DNA of 64,000 nt from Salticus scenicus. Its lineage: Eukaryota; Arthropoda; Arachnida; Araneae; Salticidae. Shown here in pieces: positions 20,816 through 32,856 of this stretch. Below the pieces are notes generated by a model. That model did no database searches, was not told where the DNA came from, and saw nothing but the letters and a program-made list of their open reading frames with translations. The stretch lies in contig OZ005649.1 in the NCBI GenBank assembly GCA_963930645.1, positions 78,864,126 through 78,928,125 on the forward strand, in the 5' to 3' direction. Each line of letters opens with the position of its first letter. Within the stretch, counting starts at the first letter, position 1. Made by a program: the position numbers and the translations under genes.

Positions 20816-21440
20816 TGTGATATAGTCAGTAGAAAGTGCCGATGACATTATCACCGTTGTTATACGTCAAAAATATTATTCTAGTAAAACTAAAAAACAC
20901 AAACACTTTTGTGTTAAACTTAACGAAACTTTAATAAAACTACTTTTAATATCCTGCTTTACAGGTAAGAGAAATACAACATGCATCACAAAAATCTGTG
21001 GACTCTAGCATGTCAAAAATTTACAAAAAAAAAACATTTTGGAGAACGACTTCTCTTCGCAGTCATCATCCAAGTCTCCAGATTTATAATCTCCTAATTA
21101 TCTCTTACTAAAATCTTGATGATCTCAAAAAGGGGGGGAACCATTTTCCCACACGACAACCACCAATCAGACAGTCTTTGGTCATGAGGAGTATCCAGGT
21201 TTACACCCAGGTCAACAGTTCATTGGGGTTTCAAGTGGCGTCAGAAAGGCGGGGTACCACCCTCGCTTGGGGTGCGCAGGCGGCAACATCAAAATCATCC
21301 GAGAAATCGCGGGAACTTTGACACTAGGAAGATGAAAAGCCGCCTGGCATGTCCGGTTTTCTCGAGTCTGCAGACAATCTGGCACCATGGACCTCACGCA
21401 GGCAGTCGAGTACAATGGATACAACCTTGACTATGTCACA
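20816..21440 (-). repeat. 5' LTR
   Basis: 625 bp, ends as for the 3' LTR (TGTGACATAGTC and complement TGTGATATAGTC). It would carry the promoter for the minus-strand transcript. Small frames inside it (for example 21212-21424) are chance. Confidence 0.92.
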
Positions 21441-21714
21441 CAGTGGTGATTACTCTTAACAAAATATCTAAATTTTAGTGATTATGATACATATAGTTTT
21501 CTGTTCCCGTTTTATTAATTTTTAATTTAATTGACAGTGAAATATTACGCAGTCAACTTAGCAAACAATATATTTACATAATAATGCGTCATTCATAAAA
21601 CAAAACAAAACAAAACAAAAATAGAACATTGAATTCTAAAACAGAAAAATCTCTGAAACATATTACACTGGCATTTCTAGTTATCTTTTATCCACAAAAA
21701 TGAGCACTAGGATT

Positions 21715-23760
21715 GTTGCCGAAACGTCAGTGGAGGCCCTCTGTTGAGACTCAAAACGGTTTTGGGCTGTGTCTGTGTGTCTGTCTGTCTGTCTGTCGCG
21801 CGATAGCGGCCGAAAAAATAGCGCTATTGCCTTGAAATTTGGTACACATGTTCATGATCCCCACGAAATCAGATGTATAGTTTTTGGTATGTATTCCATT
21901 TGTAGTTCGTATACAGGGACACGCCAAAGTTTTTCTTATCGTTACGGCCTATGGGAGGAATTTGTAGGTATCGTGATAGCGGCCGCAAAAATAGCGCTAT
22001 TGACTTGAAATTTGGTACACATGGTCATGAACCCCACGAAATCAGCTGTATAGTTTTTGGTATGTATTCCATTTGTAGTTCGTATACAGAGAGACACGCC
22101 AAAGTTTTTCTTATCATTACGGCCTATGGGAGGAATTTGTATGTATCGTTGTGGCGGCCGCAAAAATAGCGCTATTGACTTGAAATTTGGTACAGATGTT
22201 CATGAGCCCCACAAAATCAGCTGTATAGTTTTTGGTATGTATTCCATTTGCAGTTCGTATACAGGGACACGCCAAAGTTTTTCTTATCGTTACGGCCTAT
22301 GGGAGGAATTTGTCTGTATCGCGATAGCGGCCACAAAAATCACGCTCTTGACTTGCAATTTGGTACACATATTCATGAGACCAACGGAATTAGCTGTATA
22401 GTTTTAGGTGTGCATTCCATTTGTAGTTCGTGTACAGGGACACGCCAAAGTCATTCAAACATTACGGCCTATGGGAAGAATCTGTATGTACCGCGATAGC
22501 CACCGCAAAAATAAAGCTATTGACTTCCAATTTTTCCCGAAACGTCAGTGAAACGCCTCTGTTGAGACTCAAAAGGATTTTGTGTTCCGTCTGTCCGTCT
22601 GTCTGTCTGTCTGTCGTGCGATAGCGGCCGCAAATATCACGCTATTGACTTGAAATTTGGTACTCATGTTCATGATCCAAACGAAATTAGCTGTATAGTT
22701 TTCGGTGTGCATTCCATTTGTAGGTCGTGTACAAGGACACGCCAAAGTTTTTTTATCATTACCGCCTATAGGAAGAATTTGTATGTACCGCAATAGCGGC
22801 CGCAAACATTCTCCGATTGACTTGCAAATTGACACATATATTCAGGCTCGGCATAGAAATAGCTATTGATTTTTTAGGTCTGTATTTTTTATGGATTGTA
22901 TACAGGGACACGCCAAAGTACTTCACATTACGGTGTATGAGGTGAATTGCGTTTAAACGCATTTTAACATCTTTACTTTGCATTCAAGAAAATTAAACTA
23001 GCGTACGTGAGTAAGATGTTTAAACTTATGTTGTTTGAAGAAAATGTGTGCTCTTAAGCTTTCTAATTAATGTACAGGACCTTACAAAAGTGTTCTGACA
23101 ATGTCACGTAGTCATCCAAACGATGTTAAATTTGGAACAATTATTAATTTTATACGCAAGATAAGCTGAATAGTTTTTACTGGTGTATACAATGTATATG
23201 GTTTGTTTACAGAGACACAAGAAAGAATTTCGTAACATTAGAGCCTATGGACAAACTTTTATTTAACCGCGCACTTAAATGCTTTTATGCTGAATTGAAC
23301 TTAATAAAATTAACATACATTTTAAAGATGCTTAAAATTATGTTTGCTTTTAAAAAAGGGTATGTATAGACTGAATAATTTATGGGACCACACAAAATAA
23401 TTCCGAGTATGTACTGTAATCATCCAAATGATGTCAAATTAGTTGGAAAAATTAATGAGTTATAATTAATTAGGTTTATTCTTATTATTGGCTTTTATAA
23501 TGACTGTGGCTATTTTTCCGGGATACATAAAATAATTTCGTACTATTACGGTCTATAGTCGATATTTCTTAAAAGTTTATTTTAACATGGTTATACCCCA
23601 TCAAATATAATGAAATTTTATTAGAATTTTAAATGCATGTTTTCTTGTTAAAAATTGTGGCCATAGAATTGGTAATTTGTTTAAAGGTTACGCAAAATAT
23701 TTCCGATAGGCTATGTAATTTTTTTTTTGTATGAAATTTGGTAGTTATGAATTTCAGGGA
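21715..23760 (+). repeat. Dispersed repeat X, locus 2: tandem array, period about 174 bp
   Basis: A head segment (CCGAAACGTCAGTGGA, CCTCTGTTGAGACTCAAAA, then a GTCT run) at 21719-21800 is followed by units whose core TACAGGGACACGCCAAAG lies at about 21911, 22084, 22258 and 22432. The head repeats at 22537-22615, giving a higher-order period of about 818 bp, and is followed by cores at 22729 and 22901 and decayed units to 23760. Each unit also has GCGGCCGCAAAAATAGCG, TTGACTTGAAATTTGGTAC and ACGGCCTATGGGAGGAATT. Confidence 0.9.
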
Positions 23761-23796
23761 AATAATACAAGACCGTCGTTTATTAAGAATACATAT

Positions 23797-24421
23797 TGTT
23801 GCGTACTAGGGGGTTCGTAAGTTGTCCGAAAATGAAAGGCGAAACTTGCAAAAATTCAGTGATTTATTCACAGAAAGTTCCAGAAAAATCCAGGTCTATA
23901 AACCAAGTATCAGCTTCAATTCAACCAGTAAACACAGCTTAAACAACAGCCGTTAACAGCAAAACAACAGTACAAACGGTTTAGCAATAACACATAAAGC
24001 AGGTCTCATTCAAAGAGTCTCAAAGCAAAGCAAGCATTTGACGAAACTGACACATATCTGAGACTGACCGCCTTGGCGAAAAAATGCTCCTTTTATACTT
24101 TTCTATCGAAAACAGACTGTTCTGGAAAATTCTCGTATCTCATAATGAGATTAGAGATTCCATATTTGGTATATCCCTAATAAGGGTTTTCTCGCCAAGG
24201 TCACCAAAAATCGCCAAGGAGGGAAACAGTCGCCAAATTTGGCGCCAAATCCATTTCTTCCCTTATTGGAGCTTTTTTAAGTGCTTTTAAGGGAAAATTA
24301 GGCTACTTTAACGCTAAAAGCACTAGAATAGATGCACAAAGTTAGCATTTTATTAACTTTACTAAACCTCTTTGAAAGAATTGATACAAAAATAAATGCA
24401 ATTATTTACAATTCCGTAACA
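23797..24421 (-). repeat. Solo LTR of a second LTR retrotransposon
   Basis: Minus-strand ends are TGTTACGGAATTG and CCTAGTACGCAACA, a TG...CA pair with short inverted ends. Inside lie a TATAAAAG box (24090-24097, minus) followed by a TCAGT initiator-like site, and AATAAA (23863-23868, minus) placed where R/U5 polyadenylation would be. No internal region or second LTR adjoins it. I could not confirm a target duplication. Confidence 0.65.
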
Positions 24422-25517
24422 CTTTATAAGATATGCAAATAGAGACAGAGGGGGGCGGCAGCCCCTCTCAGGAATGTATCTGATTATGGTAACAAGTCGA
24501 TCGAATCAATATATACGATTATATAATAAGGAATAAATAAAAATGACCTATTGAATAATGTCTGATGTAAATAGGACGTTGAGGCTCCTAATCTGCAGAT
24601 CCACTAGTTTTAGGATATGAAGTGGTTTGTAATCACACTTCTACCGAAGCAATAAGCTTAATATTTGCAATTTTTACAAATAAAAAAAAAAAAAGAAAAA
24701 AGAAAAAAAAGAAAGAAAGAAAGGATATTCTTACGGAATATAAGAAAATAGCTGAAAATGTTGGATACTTCAACGCCGTTCACTTGCTGAGAATAATAAA
24801 TGAGATATGATTATGAGTTAAACACTGTAAATACAAAATAGAAAAAGTATTTGAAACGTGATTAGAAATTTTCAACAAATGAATATATTTTTTTTTTCCG
24901 TAAAGTATTCTTGAGAATAATAAGCCGTAAAACTATTCTATAATTTATTTTTATCACTTAAGTAAATATTTAAGGTAGAAGACTTTAAATTACGTTTTTT
25001 TTTTTTTTTTTTTTTTTGTGACAAGTTACTTATACTTACAAAGAAATAATCAATTTAACGTGTATTATTATGAAACAATTTAAATAAAGAAAAATGATGA
25101 AATATTTTTGTTAAATTATACATTTAAAAAAAAATGCTTAATAAAACATATTCTTTAGAATTAAACTCAGTATTTTAAAATATTATTACAAAAAGACTTT
25201 CCTTAAAATATTTTTTCTAAGAGAATATATATACATGTATATACATCTATAAATAATATTTTCTTTGTGTTATTTTCGTTAGAAATTTTTAATTTTTAAT
25301 ACAGAAGCTCTTTTTAGTATTAAATAAATTTTAAATGTAATTTTAAAATTTCAAAAGTGAGTTTTGGTATATATTTTTACATAGATCTCGCAATTTAACG
25401 CAGTGAAATTTACAAATTTATGGAATAAATATAATTTATATACATTTTATGTAGTATTTATTTTACTAAGAAAACTAGTCTAATCGTTATACGAACTGTT
25501 TAACTATAGCTACAATC

Positions 25518-25562
<45 letters not shown>

Positions 25563-27259
25563 CGTCAAAACCTAGATGGTATTTGATTACATTAGATAAA
25601 ATCTAAAATCTGTAGAAAAAAAATATTTTTTTAAAATAAAAGAAATAGTTGAATTAAGCATTTATTAAAACAGTTTTAGATTGGATTTTCTGTGACTATA
25701 TATTTTGTGTTCAGGGATGAATGAAGGTAAAATACACGTGAAAATAAAGATATTATGCAATTTTGCAAGATTTAAGGGACTGTTTTTATTAAGTATCTAA
25801 CAATAAGTTTAATTGTAATGTTTAGCCAATAACGTCTAAGTTTAATCGTTTCTCATGTACATAAAACTTTACTCCTCAAAATTATTTGTAAATATTGAGT
25901 AAAAACTCTTTAAATTTGGCTACACTGATGTTGTGGTTTTCAACACAATATCACTCTATATTTGAAGTTATATTGTTGATTGTTTGATTGTTGGATATCT
26001 TTATCAAAACATCATCATTTTGTATGCTTTTGCCACAGCATCAATCTATATTTTTTACTGCATTTATTAAAAAAATAAAACGTTAAAGTTGCTCTTTAAC
26101 AAAAATAATAAAGTTTCAAAATATTCTGAGATTTCTTTGGCCAAAGCACTCATTGAATCTTACCAATTTTAGTAAAGCATTTTCAAGCATCAAATTTCAA
26201 AGCATCCCATTTAATATACATTTAAAATGACAAATTTTTTCTTCCTGAACTATTTTTTTATGTTATACAAGAGCACACAGACACACAAATTTCGTTTTCA
26301 TAAACTGTGTATTTATAAACACACATGCATACCCACACACAAAAAAAATGATAATAATAAATAAATAAATAAATTTGAAAATTAAATTCATTGAAAATAT
26401 ATTTATTTATAATATGTGTAAGAGAATCCGATTATCATTCGTAAGCCTTTATAAAGAGCAAAGTGTAATTTGGTGGAGTAAATTCTATAACTAAAAGATA
26501 CTGTATTCTACTCATTTAGAATGGTACTACAGTTACTATATTATCTGTATACGCATTGCATAGTGTATTTAAATTTTATGTGATGAACTATAATGAAATT
26601 ATATCGTATGACTTGAAATGTACTTTGAAAAGTTTCGGTACTTAAATCTTAAAATATCAAAACTATTTTGTGTAGTCCTCTGAACCAGGCCTGTCCACCA
26701 CAAAACACTCGGCGTACCGCATTAAAAATTCAATTTATTCGGGCGGGCAACTCTATATGAGTATATATACATATATAAAGGAAATATGTATATGTAGTTA
26801 TTTTTGAAATGTGCTGGACAATGTTTAAAGAAAATACATTAATGTTAAATATCTTTTTATTCATAAAATCTTTAATTATTATTCAAAAATTTTTTATTCA
26901 CAGATCATTAAAAATTTTATTGTTATAAATTAATAATAAAAGAGTAAAAATCGACAACATATCTGATCATACTCCTTTCACAATAATCAATGCAGTGTAG
27001 GATTTTGTAGTGATCATAACCGATACTTTCTCTCTAAAGAGTCAAAAACTATTTATTTATGTTTATTTTATTAAGCAACGATGGCAAATTCTAATTATCG
27101 TAAATTATAGCAAGGGCTGTTGCCCATTACAAGGCGTTCCGTTCGTTGCGCACTTCCCGTCCCTTTCTTGTCTAAACACATGATGGTTGGATTTTTTTTT
27201 AACAAGTATGTTTTTGTATAAAATGGATTTTATACAAAATAAATTCTCCTGTATAAAAT
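24422..27259. other. AT-rich interval, no gene
   Basis: Contains a strong GC hairpin GAGGGG...CCCCTC (24448-24468), A/T tracts (24683-24722, 24995-25017), an AAT microsatellite (25518-25561), and near 26690 the phrase CAGGCCTGTCCACC, which resembles an hAT terminus but has no visible partner. Nothing else recognised. Confidence 0.4.
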
Positions 27260-29300
27260 GGATTAAATACCAACTCTGTTTTATATACAAGGACACTCAA
27301 AATTATTCTTAAGCATTGCGTTCTATGAGAGATATTTCTACAAATCAAGTTTTAATAACTTTACTTTCCACGAAGTTTTAGGAAATTGAAATATGTTATT
27401 TACATGCACAAAAGAATGCTTTACATAGAATATAGCATGATTAGCATTAGATTTACAGGGTGACACAAAAATATTCTGTTATATTAAGAGCTGTTATTAA
27501 AAATTTGCTGGAATTCTACTTTCTTTCACATTAAACGTTTTTAAGTGTGAATATGATATCAGTTTGTGTATCTGTCCGTCTGTCTGTCTGCCCGCGCTCT
27601 AACTCCCGTAAATATTTATGGAATTTTTTGAAACTGATATATGTTATTCAAGTTCACTATCGGATGTTTTCTATTGAAAATGCAGTTTATACCGCTACTG
27701 GTTTGTGTACAGGGTCACTCGAAAGTATTTCAAAGAATTGTGTTCTATCAGAGGTATTTCTATTAACCATATTTTCATACCTTTACTGTACAATATCTTC
27801 ATGAAATGAAATATGTTATTCACGTTCACTATTGGATGTTTCCTATATAAAATAGATTACATACCACCACTAGTTTATGTACAGGGACACTCAAAAATAC
27901 TCCAAATCATTGAGTTCTTCGTGAGATATTTCTATAAATGAAATTTTAATAACTTTACTTTCCACGAAGTTTTAGGAAATTGAAATATGTTATTCATATG
28001 CAAAAAAGAATGCTTTGCATAAAATATTGCATAGTTACCACTAGATTTACAGGGTGACACAAAAATATTCATTTATACTAAGAGCTATTAAAAAAAAATT
28101 GCTAGAATTGTACTTTCGTTTACATTAATCGTTTTTGACACTTTCTATCATTTTTTTAGTGTGATTATAATTTCAATATTTGTATATGTCTGACTGTTCT
28201 TCTGTCGGTCTGTCTGTCTCTCTGTCTGTTTTTCTGCGCTCTAATTCCCGTAAATATTTATGGAATTTCTTTAAGATGTTCACTTTTGGATGTTCACTAT
28301 TGGAAATGGAATGGATACCTCTTCTCGTTTGTGTACAGAGACACTCAAAAATATTAGAAAGCATTGTGTTCTATGAGAGGAGTTTCTATAAATCATACTT
28401 TAATACGTTTAATGTATAGAAACTTTAATGAAATTTTAATATGTTGTTCAATTCCTTATCGGATGTTTCCTATGTAAGATAGAGTACATTTCTAACTGGT
28501 TTGTGTACAGGGGCACTTGAAAGTACTCCAAAGCATTGTGTTGTATGAGAGTTATTTTTATAAACAAAATTTTAATAATTTTACTTTCCTCAAGCAATTG
28601 AAATATATTATTCGTATGCACAAAAGAATGTGCTTTCTATGTAATATAGTATGGTTAGTATTAGATTTACAGGGCCACACAAAAATAATCAGTTACATTA
28701 AGAGGTATTAATAAAAATTTGTTGGAATTGCACTTTTGTTTACATGAGCGTTTTAACACTTTCTTATAATTTTAGTGGGAATATGATTTCAATTTGTACA
28801 TCTATCTGTCGGATTGTCTACCTTTCTATCTGTTTGTCTCCGGCTCCTATCATCAGTGAATGTTTTGAGAATTTTTTAAAAATGATACACTCAAGTTCCC
28901 TATGGAATGTTCCCTATTTAAAATGTCATTAATAGGTCCTGTACAACTAGTTTGTTTACAGGGACAACAATAACAACAATAAAAAAAAAGCCAATGTATT
29001 ACGTTTTAGAACACAATTTTTTTAAAGTTATATTTAAAAAAATTTTTACTGCAAAAATCTTAAAAACATTGACATGTATTATTAATATTCTAAAATATTG
29101 TTTTGTATAGAAGATGATATGATTAACTTTCAGATTTACAGGGCTACAGTAAAATATTCAGAGAGTTTAAAAGCAATAATTATAATCTAACGGCTGCATT
29201 TTCTTTTGCGTTAAACCTTTTTAACACTTTCCAAAGTGCCTAAGAGTAATTTTAAAATCAATTAGTCTATCTGTATGTTTTTCAGACCTTCTGTCTGTTG
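27260..29300 (+). repeat. Dispersed repeat X, locus 3: higher-order tandem array
   Basis: Cores of the GTACAGGGACACTCAAAA type occur near 27283, 27707, 27880, 28335 and 28505, each followed by GCATTGTGTTCTATGAGAG. A variant core, AGATTTACAGGGTGACACA, recurs near 27450, 28045, 28665 and 29132, each followed by a TCTGTC stretch, so larger blocks of about 600 bp repeat. The sequence is diverged from locus 2 but shares core, order and the following TCT/GTCT run. Confidence 0.8.
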
Positions 29301-29556
29301 TGGGATAACGTAGGCAAAGAATGTTAATAGTTATTTGATACAACAATTGCGTTCAATTGGAAAGTGTTACTAATCAATGCGTACTGCATGATTTTTCTTT
29401 CTTGTTTAATGCAGATTAGATATGTTAAAATGTATCAGCAAGAAATAACCCTATCGACCTTGAAATGTTTTATTTTCTGTTCGTGAATATACATCTTATA
29501 TTTCACTGGATTCAGTACAAATGTCACTTATATCCCAATGGTATTATATATAATCA

Positions 29557-32500
29557 AAAGCTGACCTACTTCGCACGGATGAACAAATTTTAGTTAACGA
29601 TGAATTGATATGCAAAAAATAAAAAAATATATCAGTTTATATGTTATAGTCAGGCAATATTATCAACTGAAAAGTCAAAATATAATTTTACAATTATTTT
29701 TTTCAATCAGTTGTTAAATGTTGGTAATTTTTACTTTATGTTATTTATTTATTTATTTCATAAAAAGAAGCATGTCTTTACTCATGAATAAAAAATATTG
29801 AAAAATAAACCTATATGAATATGTGTTTGATAAAGTTGACGTCATAATTGCTTTAATTATTATTTATTTGTTCTTATAATATTAATTTCTATTAAACACA
29901 GAGCTTATGTATTTTTAATTTTCTTAAATTTAACGTCCGCAAAGTAATCTGGTTATTGTTTTAGTAATGGTTTCTCCATTAGTGATCGTTATTATTTTTG
30001 GTGATTTTGGCGGTGAATTAAAAAGGTTATCGCAAATACGTAAAGTCCTTCGAGTGAAACGTCCTAGCTATTGCGTTGCCAAATTTTAAATATCGCCAAA
30101 GAAGCCCTATACAAAAGTAGATTTCTAACGCGAATGCACATTTAATTTATTTTAAATGAACCGTGTTTCCAATCAACATAATGAAACTTGCATAATCAAA
30201 TGTCATTTGCAATTCCCTAGCGGCTGTATATTGCGCTACTTGCTTTCGGAAAAGATTTTATATCAATCATCCTTGGCGGAAAAAAAAAAAAAATGATTGC
30301 CAAGTTAATCTCGCAAATATATTTAATTTTTTCCATAACTGATGGTTTTTAATAATGTATATTAAGGGAAAAATCAATAATATGAAACAATATTCGTATA
30401 ATATATACTAATACTTACAAAATCTGGTGTGAAACAACCACACGACTTCCATTACCCACTATTAAACGTATTATATACATTTCTTGGAGATATTAAGTAC
30501 ATGCATTTTTTTTTTAGATTTTCCAGTAAGAGAAACTTGATACACGTATAAAGACACCTAGAACAAAGTTTACATAGTGAGTTAAAAAATAAGGGGAAAA
30601 AATAGATACTTATTTTTTTTAACACGAATTACCGAGATCTAAAACTGAACTTCCTAATCAGGATGACCGTTAGTATTCCTGTAATATGCACGTAATACTT
30701 GAGAAAGGTTATCTAAATTGAATTAATGAAACAATTTTCAAGAAAATCGTTAGAGCCGTTTTTGAGATACCAACTTTTACCAAAACGCTCAATTATTGAC
30801 AGGAAAACAATAATTACATACAAAATGATATTTAATATTAAGTTAACATTGTGAGTTTGAAAAAAATTCGTACAGCCGTTTTTAAAGTTTATATAGCAAC
30901 TTTGAAGAAAATCGTTAGTGCTGTTTATGAGGTACGGGCTTACGGTCCCATTTCCGGTTTTCGATGACCCAGTTCCGGTTTTTCAATTTTCACCAAAATT
31001 TGGAAAATTCATCTGTACATCAGACCTGAATCAATTGTGAAGATTTGTAGTTCTATCTTTATTAATTTTGGAGATATGACACCCGGAAAATTGCACACAT
31101 TCGTACACACACACACACACACACTGACCAATCGCCAAAAACTACTTTTTTGGACTCAGGAGGCCTTAAAACATATAAATCAGGTGAAACTCTATATCAA
31201 ATATTTGGACCGAATACAATACTTCCACTACCTACGGTAGTACGGTAATTGAAGTAAAAACATAGATCTCGTATTTAATACGAAAATATACAGATTTTCG
31301 TATTACGTTTTCGATCTCGAAATACAAAAATCGCCAAGGGCGACCGATATCAAATCTATGCTTTGTTTTCAATTAAAATATTGAAAATTTGAATTAATAA
31401 TGTATTTTACCAAAATTTATTATAGCCTCTAGCACTTAGAGACAGTGTAACTTTTGATTAGTATAAAAAAAGAAAGAAATAGAAATCGGCTTTTTAGTTC
31501 TAGCGATCGTTCTCTACATATACATATAAACCTTTCCTCTTTATATATTAATATAGAGCATAGATAGATTAAATAGGTTTCTAATCAACATAATGTAACT
31601 CAAATAATTAAATGCTATTTGCATTGCAGTAATGGTTGTATGCGCTATGTGTATTGAGCTACTTGTCATGACTGTTAGTTGCTAAAAATAGTCGTCAAAT
31701 AAATTTAAACTTCTCAATTATTCTTTTAACAAATGCATAATGAAATGCAGACGATATTTTTTTAATTCATTTTTTATATTATTATTCGCGAGAAAATATA
31801 TCCGCGATTGAAATGAAATGCTCGCCCTCTGGTGGGCTAAGGTGAAATTACAATTAACATGCATAGCTTTCGAATTCATCTAGACGCCATTGCTGGCCGA
31901 TAGTTTCACATATATTTATTGAATAAAAATGAATAAATCCGGTAAAAAAGATAACACTTACTGTTGTGTGCCACAGTGTAACTCCAAGAATAAAAAGATC
32001 CAGAATTAAGCTTCCATTTATTTCCAAATGACAAATTTAAAATTTCAGTTGCTTCGGCTAATGGAAGTAAAAAATTAATCAGATGATTTGAAACTAATAT
32101 TTGTTCAGCTTCAGTTAAAAATCTACTTCCGATCGAACGTTGAACAAACTGAAATATTTTTTCCAAAAGCAATCAATTTTCCATGATGTAATGGCGGAGA
32201 AATTATAGCACGAATGTTAAGTAATAACACATATAGAACAAAAATTAATACACGTGGCCATTATATTTACTAACAACAGCAACTGAAAAAGCGCCATCTA
32301 TCGATCATTAGAAACGCGGATTTTATTATATGTCGAAAAATGAATTAACCCGTAAATTTTTTGGGCAACAATTATAAAATAAATAATTTAATAAATGTTT
32401 AGAAGTAACGCTTAGATCATTACATTATATCATATCATATCAAATTATATTATTATAAAAATAAATACTTTAAATTTATAATGACGTCAGATTTAACGTG

Positions 32501-32856
32501 TAAGTTTAACATTTTGCAAAGCTTTATATGAATTTCAATTTAATTCACGTGCAAATATATTTCTTTTCTTTTCATGTCAAGATATTTTAAAAACAAAATG
32601 TAAATGTTTCTTTTATGTTGGCAACAGCTAATTTTTTTTAATATTTCATTATATCCATTTCTATTATGGCTTTTATGGGGATTTTAATTAAAATGCTCAG
32701 ATTTTAAACTAAAATTTATTTTATCAAAATTTAATATAGCCTATAACAATCAGGGATAGTGTAGCTTTTGATCAGTGAAATAATTTTTTAAATCGGTTCA
32801 GTAGTTTCAGAGATTACCCTCCACAAACATACAATTTTTTGCGCTTTATATAATGA
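29557..32856 (-). mobile_element. Helitron, family H1, unit 1
   Basis: Minus-strand element. The 5' end TCATTATATAAAGCGC is at 32856, and a decayed 3' end (GTGCGAAGTAGGTCAGCTTT) lies at about 29557. It is homologous to unit 2 along most of its length. It carries two segments missing from unit 2, at about 29885-30315 and 31797-32321; the latter holds a THAP-domain relic. No Rep/helicase is present. Confidence 0.82.
31929..32178 (+). pseudogene. THAP zinc-finger domain relic captured in Helitron H1 unit 1
   Basis: From the ATG at 31929 the frame reads MNKSGKKDNT and then YCCVPQCNSKNKK, the usual start of a THAP C2CH finger. After a stop and frame change comes SFHLFPND, the typical second block, and later ETNICSAS, where the third Cys of VCSEHF would be but its His is lost. 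THAP domains bind DNA in host factors and P-type transposases. Two or more disruptions make it a pseudogene. It lies in a block absent from the neighbouring Helitron copy, consistent with capture. Assignment rests on short motifs. Confidence 0.5.

Larger units (their letters stand above)
16230..21440 (-). mobile_element. Gag-protease-only LTR retrotransposon (probably Ty3/gypsy-related)
   Basis: Two LTRs (16230-16859 and 20816-21440) with matching TGTGAYATAGTC...GACTATGTCACA ends flank an internal region of about 3.96 kb. A CAGT direct repeat lies immediately outside both ends (16226-16229 and 21441-21444). A purine tract precedes the 3' LTR. The single ORF is Gag plus a retropepsin-like domain; no RT, RNase H or integrase is present, so mobilisation would need an autonomous partner. 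The LTRs differ at a limited number of sites, suggesting moderate age. Confidence 0.92.

Noticed and set aside
26690..26760. CAGGCCTGTCCACC resembling an hAT terminus
   Set aside because: No inverted partner or 8-bp target duplication was found.
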